Assembly: GCA_022578605.1 (NCBI GenBank) | Contig: MU394052.1 | Coordinates: 1,728,614-1,792,613 of the forward strand | DNA from: Camillea tinctor | Lineage: Eukaryota > Ascomycota > Sordariomycetes > Xylariales > Xylariaceae | DNA length: 64,000 nt | Reading direction: 5' to 3' | In this document: piece by piece, positions 46,191-57,537 of the stretch | How the letters are laid out: every line of letters starts with the position of its first letter | How positions within the stretch are numbered: position 1 is the first letter of the stretch | Translations under genes and position numbers: made by a program | Notes under the pieces: model-generated | Told to the model about the DNA's origin: nothing | The model's database searches: none | Seen by the model: the letters and a program-made list of their open reading frames with translations, nothing else

Positions 46191-48110
46191 AAAAATTAAA
46201 ATAATTGTTTTAAAATGGCCATGTTAAATTTATTTTTTATTTTGTAAAAAGATTTTTAACTTTTTATATAAATAAATAGCTTAATTTTTTATTTATAAAA
46301 CTTTTTAATTATTAACGTATATTTTAATATTTTAATTATATAAAGTATAAATATTAGCGTTTAATGTTAATTTTTTTTAAATATATTAAACTTATTATTT
46401 ATTTTTTTAATTTTAATTTTTTACTTATTTTTATTTTTATATATTAATATATTGCTTAATTATTAAATATATATAAATTTATAACTTAAAGTTAAAAAAT
46501 TACTGTTATAGCAGCAGTTATTTAATTAAAGGATTAGCTTTTAATACGGCTTATATTTATTATATATAAAAGTTTTTACCTTTTTATAATATTAAAAAAA
46601 CAAGCATTTATTTTTATTTTTTATTATTTTTATAATATATATTAATTATACTTAACTTGATTTTTTACGTAATAATTGCGTTATAACATTAACTTTTAAC
46701 TAATTTCCATGTTATTTTTAATTAGTAAAGCATTTTAAATTTTTGTTTTTTTTAAGTACTTTATATTTACCTACATTACTTTATTAGCTATGCGCTATAT
46801 ATTAATTATTTTAAATTATTATAATATATTAAATTAAGCTTTAAACGCTTATTTAACTAAACTATTACCGATTTTTAAGTTTATAACTTTTTTATAATGT
46901 TTAAAATATATTTTCTTTATTATAATATTTTATTAAGTTTTATATTATTAATAATTTAAAGTTATGTTAAATATTTACATTAAGTATAAATATAAAACAC
47001 ATTATAAAAATTTTATTTAAAGGTTTATAAAATAAAAGCGTTAAAATTAAATAATAATAAAAACCGGCTGCTGTTTTTAATAGCAGCAGCGCGCGTAACT
47101 TTACGTAATAAAGTTAAAAAAAGGATTTTTTAAAACTTTATTATGTTTATAACATTAAAATTAACATTATTAACATTTTATAAAAATAATAAAAATAGCT
47201 ATGCTTTAAAATTAAGTTTTTTTACTTTGTTTTATTAATTAATAATTAAATATTGCAAGTTTAATAAATTAAAGCATTAATAAAAGGTAATTAAAAAAGT
47301 AAACCGGGCTATAATTATGGATTTTTTCGATTATTTATATAATTATTATAAAATTAAATTAAAAAGCATATCGTAAAAATATTATTGTTAATATTAATAA
47401 TTATACATAAATATTATTAATTGTTATATAAATAAAAATAATAATTAAAAAGTTAAAAAAAATGCGCTTTTAACCATTTTTTCAGTTTTATTTATGTAAA
47501 AAAACTAATTAAAACATTATTTTTTAATTTTACAATATAATAATAATTTACTACTTTTATTTTTAATTAATAAATATTAATAAAAAAACTCGTTATAAAT
47601 ATAAACAAATTATTAACTTTATTTATTTTTAACTTTATTTATAATATAAGCGTTTTTTTAATAAAACACACCATATATAACTAATAAAATGTTACTTTTT
47701 ACTAACATATATTAAAGTATAACTCGCGGAAATTATTAATAATAAAAAAGGTAAACTTAAAAATAAAACTTAAAAAAAGCTTTATAAGCTTAAAACTATA
47801 TAAAACGGTAATAAAAACTAAAACGAAAATAAAGATAAAATAAAAAATAAGCATGTTAATTTATTTAAAAAATTACTTTTTTTAAAAACGCTTAATTAAA
47901 AACGCTTAAAAGCATTATGTTATAAAAACATTTTATTAATAATTATACATTATTTTAAAATAAAATAAAATATTTTAATTATAACGGTTAAGTTTATTTA
48001 TTATAAGGGGGTTAATAATAAATTTAAGTTATAAGTTTTTATAATTTATTATTTTATTAAAATTACGAGTTTTAATGCTTTTTAAAACTATTTTTCTTTG
48101 CTTTGCCGAT
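46191..48110. repeat. AT-rich block A (RIP-type sequence)
   Basis: About 1.9 kb is made almost only of A and T, with sharp edges and no open frame of use. Remaining C is mostly in CT and CG contexts, and CA and TG are scarce while TA is abundant, the mark of CpA to TpA mutation. This reads as a repeat destroyed by RIP. The original element type cannot be told; I found no clear terminal repeats. Confidence 0.8.
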
Positions 48111-48359
48111 AGCAAGGAATCGTTGTTTAAGTGAGGAATGCTTCTCTAAAAAAAAAAAGTTCATATAAATGATATAATGAGAGGCCAATCCTTAATTAAA
48201 GAATCCGATCTCTATCTCCCGGAAGTCGTAATACGGTAATTGAGCTTTGTGCACTTCGCTTGCTGTCCTGATCATTGGCCACGTGAGATAGGTGATCTGT
48301 GGCAGTCACCTAGTTATGGGCTAATGGAAGTGGCTTGCTTAAGGCCCAGCATAGGAACT

Positions 48360-49288
48360 TTATGAAGACCTCCCTGTTCTGCTCCTCATCATCGTCTTCA
48401 ATACCGAGTTTGTAGACGGGTGAAATTCGCAGGGTAGGTGGCTGATTGCCATCCCGAAGGAATTGCATAATCCTACAAGATCTGCCTGAAGATGACAAGA
48501 GAGTAATCTAATATTGTATGAGAAATATATTAAAAAAAAAGAAGCTTCACATATCAAAGTGCGGGATATAAGGACTTACAGCAACTCTTTGCTCATTATT
48601 CCCCCTCCTGTCTGACGATGTTGTGTTATCCAAAACGCAACACGTGTACAACTCACCAAATAAAGGAATCTTATCCGTGAAAGAGTAGTCGTTCGCAAGA
48701 CCGCATATAAAATGCGAATAGGAATTGTCTTGGGGGACTAGGACATACTTTAGCGCCCAGTGGTATCTCCAGTCTATATGGGTAACGTTAGGCAAAAACC
48801 TATTTTTCATATCAGCTTAAGTTATATACTTGCTATTTGATAGCAGTTCTTTATAACTATGTTAAAGAATATATCACTTACAATTCGCGCTCCCATGAGC
48901 TCAGTTCCAGCATTGTTTTGTTGTTGCTGTTGGGGACTTCTCTGTCGAACGCGTCCTCGCAAGTTCTCGTCCAATCTATGGCAGTCACGCACGGCGTAGG
49001 ACTTAGATGCGGGTAGGAGATATCATCATCAGTGTACAGAGTATTTGGATCACACATATTGACTAGCTCGTTGAAAGACATTGGTTCAAGAGCTTTAAGA
49101 CCACCATCTTCAGGGTTTCCGGTGAGAAAATCAATGCCGGTACATTTGACCTGGTATTTCTGTAAAATGCTTCGGTTGATATTTAGATTGTTTGCCTTCT
49201 TGCTTTCCTCAAGATACTGATGCAATCGCTCGTAGACTCCTGGTTTCAAATTTGGGGAAGACCGGGCAACATGAGTTGTTGAAGACAT
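48360..49288 (-). CDS. orphan protein between AT-rich blocks
   Basis: Minus-strand model 49288-48882, 48799-48580 and 48485-48360, all in phase, gives 250 residues. Donors are GTAAGT. The protein is soluble, with no signal peptide or membrane segment. It has a basic Ser-rich N-terminus (SSTTHVARSSPNLKPGVYERLHQYLEE), an acidic middle (LYTDDDISYPHLSPTPC) and an aromatic segment (NVTHIDWRYHWALKYVLVP). I do not recognise the family. The last exon is uncertain: the phase-consistent frame ends at 48360, but the neighbouring frame (to 48310, VYKLGIEDDDEEQNREVFIKFLCWAL) looks more protein-like. An indel or a different acceptor may therefore be involved. Confidence 0.55.
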
Positions 49289-49379
49289 GTTAAATAGTTG
49301 TAAGAATGGGTAGGTAGGCAGTAACAATTTGGTATGAGGGGCTGATGTGTGGAAGAGAAGAATTGTAAATAAATGATAA

Positions 49380-51180
49380 GCTTAAAAAGTAAACAGGTAG
49401 TACTAGTAGTAAGTGCTAGAAATATCTTATTATTTATTTAAGTAGTGAAAAGTAGCTAATTAATAGCAAAAAAAGATAATAATAATTAAAAGGAGATAAA
49501 TTAATTTAAAGCTATAGTAAATAATTAATTTATGTTAATTATTTTAAAGTATATTTGCTGTTTTATAGTAAATATATATAAAGGTGGATATTTTTATTTA
49601 ATTTATTAATGCGTTAAAAAAAAGGTTTTTTTTTAATAATGTTATACACCTTTTTTAAGATTTTTTTTTAATTGTAAAAACGACTTTACTTTTTTATTTA
49701 CAGGTTTAATATTACTAGTTTATTATTTTAAAAAATACCAGCTTATTTAATTTTAATATATAAATATTTTTTAAATTAATGCTATTATAACTTTTTTTAT
49801 TTTATAATTAACTTGTTTAAATTGTTTTTTTTATAATTATTAATTTATTTAATATTTAAAAAAATTTAAAAAAATTTAAAAATTATAATAAAAGCTTTTA
49901 ATATTTTTAAGATTTTTAAAATATTTTTAAGCACTTTATTAATTAACTTAATTTTTTTATATTTATAAAAATATAAGTAAAAAACATAAAAGTTTATTAA
50001 AATGCTTTTATTTATTTAAAAAACTGTTTTATTTTTTATTATTATTTAAAAACTAAAAAAAGCTAAATTATAAATGTTTTATATAAAATAACTGCATAAT
50101 ATATTAAAAGCTTTATAATAAATTAAATTAATTATTAAAAAAATAATTAATAAGTTAAGTTTTTTATAAAATTAAGTTTAATTTATTTATTTACATTAAT
50201 TAACTTTTAATTATTATAAAAAGCATTTTAACATTATTTTAAAAAAAAATAAAAAATAAAAAAATAAAAACTTTAACGTTAAAAAAGCTATTATTAAATT
50301 TATTAGCAAAATTTACTATTTTATATTTTAAAATTAACTTTATATAAAAAATGGCTATTATATAAGCTATGTTAAATATAAAATATAAATAATAAATTTA
50401 ACATTGTAAAATTTACTTAAAGCTTAAATATAAAGCTATAAAAGTTATATTTATAAAAAAGTAGCTTTAACGGCTATTTTGCTTAAAAATTAATTAATAA
50501 GTAAAATTTTAATTTTTTAATTAAATAAAACTTAAGCTTTTATTAATAAAATATAGAAAACTTAAATTATTATTTATAAAAATAAAAATATAAAAAATTT
50601 TAACGTTTTTAAAAATTAAAGCTATAAATAAATATTTTAAAAATCGTTTATTAATAACATTAAAAAGTTTAATAAAATTAATGTTAAAAATTATATATAA
50701 TTTATTTAATTATTAATATAGCGCTTTATTTATAAGCATTTTAATATTATATTTTATTAAAATAATGCTTTATTTTATAAAGTTAAAGTAATTAAAAAAG
50801 TTTTAATAAATATAAAAATTTAAATATTAAAGTTTTTTTTATATAACTTTAATTTAAATTTTATTAAAAATATATAAAATTAAATAAAAAATTAAATATA
50901 ACGCTATTATAACTTTAAAAAGTTAAATTTTATAAAATTAAAAAAAGTTATTTTAAAAGCTTAAAATGTTATATTTAATAATTATTTAAAATTATTAATT
51001 AAAAATATATTAAAAAAGTTAAAAAAGTAATTAAATTAAAAAAAAATATTTAAATATTAAATTAAAATAAAATAAATATAATTTTTTTAATAAAATGTAT
51101 AAAATAATATATTTTTTATATTGCATTTAATAAAATGTTAATTGTTTTTACAGTTAAAAAAAATCTTAAAAAGGGTGTAC
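49380..51180. repeat. AT-rich block B (RIP-type sequence)
   Basis: Nearly GC-free DNA with the same CA/TG-poor, TA-rich pattern as block A. Most of it is the transposon relic described at 49645-51179. The 260 bases before that are AT-rich single-copy-looking flank. Confidence 0.8.
49645..51179. mobile_element. RIP-destroyed Tc1/mariner-type transposon relic
   Basis: The left end TACACCTTTTTTAAGATT (from 49645) and the right end, read on the other strand, TACACCCTTTTTAAGATT (from 51179) are inverted copies. Similarity continues about 20 bases further through a T run to TGTAAAAAC. Both ends carry TA, as expected for a TA target site. The distance, 1,535 bp, fits a Tc1/mariner/Fot1-size element. 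No transposase frame survives, so family placement rests on ends and length. Confidence 0.72.
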
Positions 51181-51289
51181 ATAATAAAAGCCGTGGCTAA
51201 GTAGGTAGTACGATCAGTGGGGCGATGTCAAATGCTGTTGCAGGCAGGAACAACCTGCATTTTAGAAAAAAAATTAAGAAACAAGGGTA

Positions 51290-51349
51290 TGAGGTGTGGT
51301 TAGTTATAAAAAAATAATTCTTTCCAACAATTCGCTATGGTCAACCGTA
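51290..51349. repeat. third copy of the TAYGGTTGACCATAGC transposon end
   Basis: GCTATGGTCAACCGTA at 51334-51349 is identical to 41766-41781. The preceding 45 bases (TTAGTTATA..., CAATTCGCTATGG) align with 41715-41766. It lies 187 bases upstream of the phosphotransferase-like gene. Confidence 0.7.
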
Positions 51350-51535
51350 GCCTGCCGAGGTAGGTACTTAGTATGTACTAATCTAGTAAGTAGGTAACCT
51401 GTGTTTCTGCTTGTGGCTCCAAGCTTGTGGCTGTTCCTTGCGGCTCAGCCCCTTGTGACAACTATTTAACCCCCTCCGTCCCGTCCTCCCAGATCAAAGG
51501 AGATTCGACAGCATTACCACAAAATTCCTTGCGCT

Positions 51536-53055
51536 ATGGATGTCAACGAGCCAGCTGAAATTGTTCATGAATTGGAGTCCACCATCTGGGTTCGAAAAGT
51601 GAACCATGCACGGTCCACAGGAAATTTATGTCGGTGGGTGTCGAACTTTCATCCCCACCGACTTGACTGCCATCTTGTTGGCGGTTTTCTCTATGGCGCG
51701 TATAATTTGGGCCAGAAGGTGAAGTTCAATGATGGAACCTCTTGGCTTGTCCGTTTTCCCCGAGTTGGAAATGTTTGCATCAAATATGTTGACGAAAAGG
51801 TTGCTATGGAAGTGGAGGTCTTGCATCTCGTTCGTGACAAAACGACCATCCCCGTCCCAGGCGTCAAGGCTTGGGGCAGTGCTGCTCTCAACCCCCTCGG
51901 CCTTGGGCCTTTCATTATCATGGATTTTATTGAAGGCTTGAGCCTTAATGCTCTTCTTAAGGATCCCACTACACCAAACACGAGACTTATGAGGAGCGAT
52001 ATTCGCGATAGCGATATCGAGTTCATTTACAAACAAATGGCGAACTTTTTGCTACAACTATTTCATATCGATTTTGAAAATATTGGTAGTGTACCAACAA
52101 CGAAAACGGGGTTCGGTGGGCAGTTAAGACCCTTGACATATAAGGTGCATGATATTATGCAAACTGGAGGAGTTGATAGTTTCGGTACGTTTTAATTTTC
52201 CGTTTCTTGTCTTATTTCTATTCTCGGATCATTGCAAGCACACAAGCACCACTAATAAAAACTACAGGGGATCGAAGCCAGGGGTTTCAAACAACGACAG
52301 AATACTTCCAGTACATCCTCACCCAGGACTGGAAGCAATTATCCGAACAATCTAATTCAATTGTTGGAGAATATGATGCTAGAGCAAAATATGCGTGTTT
52401 GCGCACCTTGCAATCATTGCTACCAGAGTTCGTGAATAAAAAATACGAACGTGGACCGTTCAAGTTGATTTGCGATGATCTCGGCCTAGCGAATCTCATC
52501 GTCCGAAGCCCTGATGACCTAACAATTGTTGGGGTAGTCGACCTTGAATGGTCGTATATTGGACCGGCCCAATTGTATGGTTCGCCATGGTGGCTTCTTC
52601 AAGTTCGCTTAAACAACTGGGATACTATCTACGACCTAGATGCACCTCAGATTGTTGAAAGGTTTTCTAGACACCTGAAAATCTTCAAACGTGTTCTAGA
52701 GGAAGAAGAGAGGAAGCTGCCGGGAAATCAAAGAGAGCTTTCTGAGCTAGTGACGTGGTCCGAGAACTCTGGGGCAATGTGGCTGCATATGTTACTTTCT
52801 TGCGGCTTTAACTACGCAGACAACCTTCCATTTTCACAGCTACGGCAGCATATAGGCTGTGGGAAATGGAACCAGTATAAAGAATTGTTTTATGGCACGC
52901 AGAGTATGGAGTCTTTTATGAAGATGAAGCTAGCCCAGCTACGCCAATACGACCTGGAACTCGAGAAGATAAATGAACAGCTTTACGAAGTACAACATGG
53001 GAGGATGACGGAGGAAGAATTTACCGCTCGCCACACATACATGGCGTGTGTCTGA
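51536..53055 (+). CDS. aminoglycoside-phosphotransferase (APH)-like kinase family protein
   Basis: This is a small-molecule kinase-like fold, common and expanded in filamentous fungi; substrates are mostly unknown. Exons are 51536-52184 and 52268-53055, joined by an 83-bp phase-1 intron; the product is 478 residues. The N-lobe has GFLYGAYNLGQKVKFNDGTSWLVRFP, the usual nucleotide-loop and lysine-site region with Arg in the expected position. The linker is GPFIIMDFIEG. The catalytic loop reads ICDDLGLANLIV with Asp286 and Asn291; the usual His is Cys. The metal-binding Asp is Asp308 in VVDLEWSYIGPAQL. The C-terminus is helical (MKLAQLRQYDLELEKINEQL). All key acidic residues are present, so activity is plausible. 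It is flanked by transposon remnants on its 5' side. Confidence 0.88.
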
Positions 53056-53495
53056 TTATGGGAGGAGGAGATACTAGCGAACATCTGTATCTGGCTATCA
53101 ACTGGGCATAGGGGAACCGAAAACTTGAGATTCATTGTCTGAGTAGGTGGTTTGTGCGCCCCATACCTTTTTCTGTGTATAAGACTTTCACCAATAGCAG
53201 ACCTTTAGCCTACCATCTTTCTTCCTTCAGCTCATACACTTTATGGCAACGTGCCTAAATTCAACACTAATACGCCATCAGCCGGCCTAGCAGCTTATCG
53301 ATCGCATCAAGACCACATAGTACAGCCAGCCTGGTGGCTTTCACTGTATAGTGTTGATTAACAAACGTAGCTGAACACACGAAATGATTCTTATAGGAAA
53401 CTTAACTACCACTAGAGTATTTATAAATAGCTTTCTGACTCTTTTTTCAGTATAGATGCTAGATCATTGTGGAGATTGTAGATGATTAGATGCTA
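53056..53495. other. intergenic between convergent genes
   Basis: Nothing beyond 3' flanks is seen between the kinase-like gene (+) and the membrane/GTPase-like gene (-). Confidence 0.55.
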
Positions 53496-54790
53496 CTATA
53501 CCGAGTTGTGTGATCTCATGGTGCCCAAAACCTCAGAGCCTGATAAAAGACGTGTATGGAGCTTATCCACCTTGCAAAGTAAATCGTTGAACACCTCAGC
53601 TTCATTACCCTGTGTAAAAAGCCACCCGTATTGACATCCAAGATCCCGCGCCTCCTTTTCAGTAACTATACCCTCTTGGTCTGTAACTTTGTTAGACACT
53701 AACATGCCAGGTTGTTCGTTGGGTAGTTTGTTTTCTTCGAGCATTCTTTTGATGGTTTTTCCTAATCCCTCAATGTATTTAAAAGAGTCCCTGTTGCGGG
53801 GGTCATAAATCATAACAACAGCAGTAGACTTGCTGAGTACCGTTTGTGTTAAATATCGATATTCGTACGGCACTTCTGTGTTGAAAGGAGGAATGTCAAA
53901 TAAACCGATGTCGCTTCTTTCCGGATGTTTGTACACGGGGAACCTATTGTCATTCTTTACACGTGACCCAATAAGTCGCAGAAGTAGATCTGTCCTTCCC
54001 ACGCCTTCTATCCCAAGAAATGTAATTTTTATTTTATATTCTTCTAAATGAGCTGCTGGTCGATGATAGTTGAGCCATTCTCGTGTCGCTGTGTCAGATA
54101 AAATGGAGAGGTGAAATACCTGAAAGTTTAGTTCAAGTTAAAAAAGAGGAACAAATAACTTACAACTATAAAAGCTTCAAGGCGCCAAAACGATAATGCA
54201 ACACCAACAATTTGACAAACACTTTTGGCTATATGAATCCAGGTATTACCCAACACAGCTGTCCAGAGAGCATGAAAGACGATCGGAAAGAGTATGACGT
54301 ATTGTGCACGGGTTGGAACTACAGGGGCAATGACCACGACAACCATTTCTGCAATAGTAATTATGAGGTTAAAGCGATGGTTACGAAGCAGTTCGAGTTG
54401 ACATGGTAGCCATGATTGTGTGATTATCTGACGACGTTCCTGACATGATTCTCCGTTCTCTTGGGCCATAAAAAAGGTCTACTTTATTAGCTCAGTCCAC
54501 TAAGTTTAACTTGGGATACTTACATCAGATAATAATCCACCTCCTATAGCCCATGACCAGCACTAGTTTGCCCAAGTTCTAGGGCAAAGGATCGTAAAGG
54601 CGAATAGTACGGTACCAGGGAGAAAGTAAAGGAAGGGGATGCAAAGTATCACGGCATGACTGGTTTGAATTGTGCAGAACTTAAGGCAAAAGTCGTGCCT
54701 CGGAAGACGAGATATGCGCCATGTGCCAACAAGTGTTATAATTAACAAGAAGGCAAAGGCCAGGTAAGCTGCGAGTGACAGTTCTGGCAT
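53496..54790 (-). pseudogene. membrane protein fused to a Ras-like (pseudo)GTPase domain, with in-frame TAG
   Basis: Minus-strand segments 54790-54524, 54478-54164 and 54119-53496 join at phase 0 with GTAAGT donors, giving 401 residues if codon 76 (54565-54563, TAG) is ignored. Reading resumes in the same frame after the stop (CWSWAIGGGLLSD) up to a good donor. The N-terminal half has four or five hydrophobic segments (LAFAFLLIITLVGTW, AVILCIPFLYFLP..., LIITIAEMVVVVIAP, VILFPIVFHALWTAVLG, SVCQIVGVALSFW). The C-terminal half resembles a Ras-family domain: LGIEGVGRT (230-237) stands for the P-loop but with Arg236 for the invariant Lys, AVVMIYDPRNRDSF matches the Ras strand 4, and SNKVTDQEGIVTEKEA stands for NKxD with one extra residue. 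It may be a recent pseudogene, or the ATG at 54469 may start a shorter working form. Confidence 0.6.
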
Positions 54791-56101
54791 GATGAATTTC
54801 TTCGTTGTAACATATACAAAATTGAAGCAACCAATGGATTGGTATGTAAATCAATCGCATGATGGATGTCTGCCTCTATGGAGAAGTGCTTCTTTATTTA
54901 TCTAGGTTTGTCTAAGCAAGCATCAGCAGACTGGGGGCCTTTCGGGACTGCTGGTGCATTCGTCTCGGCAAGTGCGGACATACACGCCTAGATGTAACTA
55001 AATGCACAAGACTAATGTTGAAACAGGTAATCCAAGGGTTGGGGTGATTTTGACACGAGTATACTAGTAGCTGATCACAGAAGGATTTTCTGTTGGCCGA
55101 GGTCTATAGTATGAGATTAAAGTATCTTATGCATAGCGTATAATAGTATAAGACCAGATAACCGTATGTGTGGTTTATGTAAACAGAACAGTTACGTTAT
55201 ATGAAGCTGTTAGTGAATGTATAACAAGGGGTTATAGCTTAAAATAAAGAGTTATATTTAACTAATAATTTTTTTATAGTTTTAAGGAATTTTAAGGTTT
55301 TAAGTTTTTTTAAATTTTATATTTAAAATAATGCTTTTATTTATATATATATAATTTAGCTTAAAGCATTTATTTCTTATATAAGTTGGTTATTTATAAG
55401 CATAACTAATATAAGTGGTTTAAAATAAGGTATTATATTTACTAACCAGTCTTAGCAGTGTTTACGTATAACAGAATGGCAGGGACGTTAGGAGATTGTA
55501 AGAAATGCTTATGGTAGGTACATGTCACCCCTTAAAGGCAACCCTCTATTTGCTGTGCTAGTTATTTGATGGCTTTTTGTTACCTACCTAGGTAGCTAGG
55601 TATTATTAATTCTTATTACCGAATGATAGAATGGCTGTGTATAAAGCGTGGGGACGGCCATGTTTAAAGTGTATATAAGTTAGTCGATACTTTCTAGTAG
55701 TTTCAATACCGCACCGTTTGAGGTAGTTGGAGGCTTGGCAGTGGCGTCTTTTTGAGCAGCTTTGGTACGTAACCAATGATCAACGTTACCGTTTATAAAC
55801 CTCAATGTATGAATGGATCGTAATACTACTTAGAAACTGATCTGCCAGGTAACATATATGATTGGTGCTTGGTAGGGCTTTGAGACCACTGCTAAGCCTC
55901 CATTTAAGGGTGAAGGGCACAGACCACTTCCACGATAGCAATGTGGGTAATTAGGCTTCATCTGGCATCATTACCAAGCTTTATGAGATTAAGAATAATC
56001 TTTGAGAGTCTTTTGTTCCACCCATCTTCTGCACATTGTGATTTAAATTGTATTTACTTTTATATAACTGTTTCTTCCTTCAGAGCTGAGAGCAAAAACA
56101 G

Positions 56102-56323
56102 ATGTGCGATCAGTGTGACGGCTCAGGGTTTGTTGGCCCAAACAAGGATGTAAAATGTCCATCCTGCAACACCACTCGTACCATTCAAATTAGTATAGCA
56201 AGTATTGTTTTTAAATTTACATTAACAGCTTTTACAGCCAACGCATTTAGATGGTTACAAGCAAAGGCTTTTACATCACATCCATGTCAACTTTTGCGCT
56301 ATGGCCTTTTCAGCATGACATGA
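56102..56323 (+). CDS. possible zinc-ribbon (CxxCxGxG) micro-ORF or exon
   Basis: The frame opens MCDQCDGSGFVGPNKDVKCPSCNTT: a CxxCxGxG module followed by CxxC, as in DnaJ-type zinc ribbons. After about 30 residues it loses this character and runs on as hydrophobic, low-quality sequence to a stop (73 residues in all). It may be one exon of a larger gene or a remnant. A splice acceptor (TTCAG, 56081-56085) lies just upstream, so an upstream exon is possible. Weak call. Confidence 0.25.
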   Translation: MCDQCDGSGFVGPNKDVKCPSCNTTRTIQISIASIVFKFTLTAFTANAFRWLQAKAFTSHPCQLLRYGLFSMT

Positions 56324-57030
56324 GCTAGAGAACTAGGCAGTCAGCAAACATTACGAGGCTTTATGTGGACATTAGGACACGCTGTGTTTTGGGTCGTTTT
56401 GAGCCGCTCCTACCTAGTGGAAACCTAATAAACATACGAGTTGGAGGGTTGCTGAAATTGACTTGTTGGCAGCTGGCATCTTTGGGGCCACCTAAGTACC
56501 AGCTGGTCGTGCCTGCTTCCGATAAAAAAGTCACATTAGATCATTCATTAACACCAGTGCCCACTCAGGTGGACTAACGTTAATACAACAAGCCACCTTA
56601 TGAAGAGGGGTATTTTTTTTTGGCATTAGCCCACCTATTGTATCAAAGTACAACATTCGTTCTTTTTCTACGGAAACTCCCTCACAAGGAAACAACAGCA
56701 CAGCCTAGATGTACGCAATATAACATTTTATGTACAAAACGCAAATCTCGTGTGAAGGACCTCAACCAGCTTTTACATATTCTTGTAGATGGTATAGGTG
56801 CTTACATTATGTATAAGCAGGACATGATGCGTGCATGTTGGCAGTATACGTGTATTTTATAATGCATTCCGTTAGACGGCATTGAATTGGTGAAGGTCCA
56901 GCCAAGTTAATAGCAACGCATTTTTGCCTAAGGCCACCGGAAGCAAGCGTAAGCGTTTATACTACTGATAACTACCGTTTGATGACAGATCCATCCTCTT
57001 CTAAATCCCTGCGCTTAGATGTGTAGATAT

Positions 57031-57111
57031 AGATAAGCAGAGACTGCGGGGAAACTCCCCATTAGTGCGGGTTAAGGGAAACATTCGGGTTGTTGGATTG
57101 TCTCTGCATCT
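57031..57111. ncRNA. possible structured RNA element (orientation unknown)
   Basis: AGAT-AA-GCAGAGAC (57031-57044) pairs with GTCTCTGC-ATCT (57100-57111): 12 base pairs with a 2-base bulge closing an 81-base segment. Inside, GGGG-AAACT-CCCC (57048-57060) is a perfect small hairpin. A G-rich, potentially paired segment follows. No known RNA family is recognised. The orientation was not determined. Confidence 0.25.
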
Positions 57112-57537
57112 GATACAATAGATACAGTAGGGTACAATATACATACTGAGGCCCTAATCTGCATCATGCTTGCAGAAATTGCAGTCTAGTTGTTCTAACC
57201 TGCAGATGTGATGTGTTAAATATTGTCAACACATGCGCATTAGAAACTGGGATACATCACTGGGCGTGCGTTCGGAATGTGATAGCTTTGGCATGCCGCA
57301 TATCTAGGTTGCCAATGCCAATCTCGATATCTCCGCTCCTATCCTGGTCGTCTGTAAAACGTGCCTAATTACCATAGTGGGTGATAAATCAGACTTAGGT
57401 ATATATCCACATAGGTTACCTACCACTATGATCACTGCTCCGCCCAAGACGTGTTATATATACTCTTAACTAAAAACTCTTCTATCATATTGATCTGGCA
57501 GAACATTCAACACAAGGGGACCATTCAAATCACCGGT

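Larger units (their letters stand above)
54791..57537. other. 2.7-kb region without confirmed genes
   Basis: It contains a small AT-rich patch (55200-55445), a CCTACCTAGGTAGC motif (55585), a zinc-ribbon-like short frame at 56102, several disconnected short frames to 56870, and a possible structured RNA at 57031-57111. It may be decayed coding or transposon sequence. Confidence 0.45.

Noticed and set aside
46191..48110. AT-rich block as possible mitochondrial insertion
   Set aside because: No mitochondrial gene, tRNA or long open frame; the CA/TG-poor dinucleotide pattern fits RIP better.
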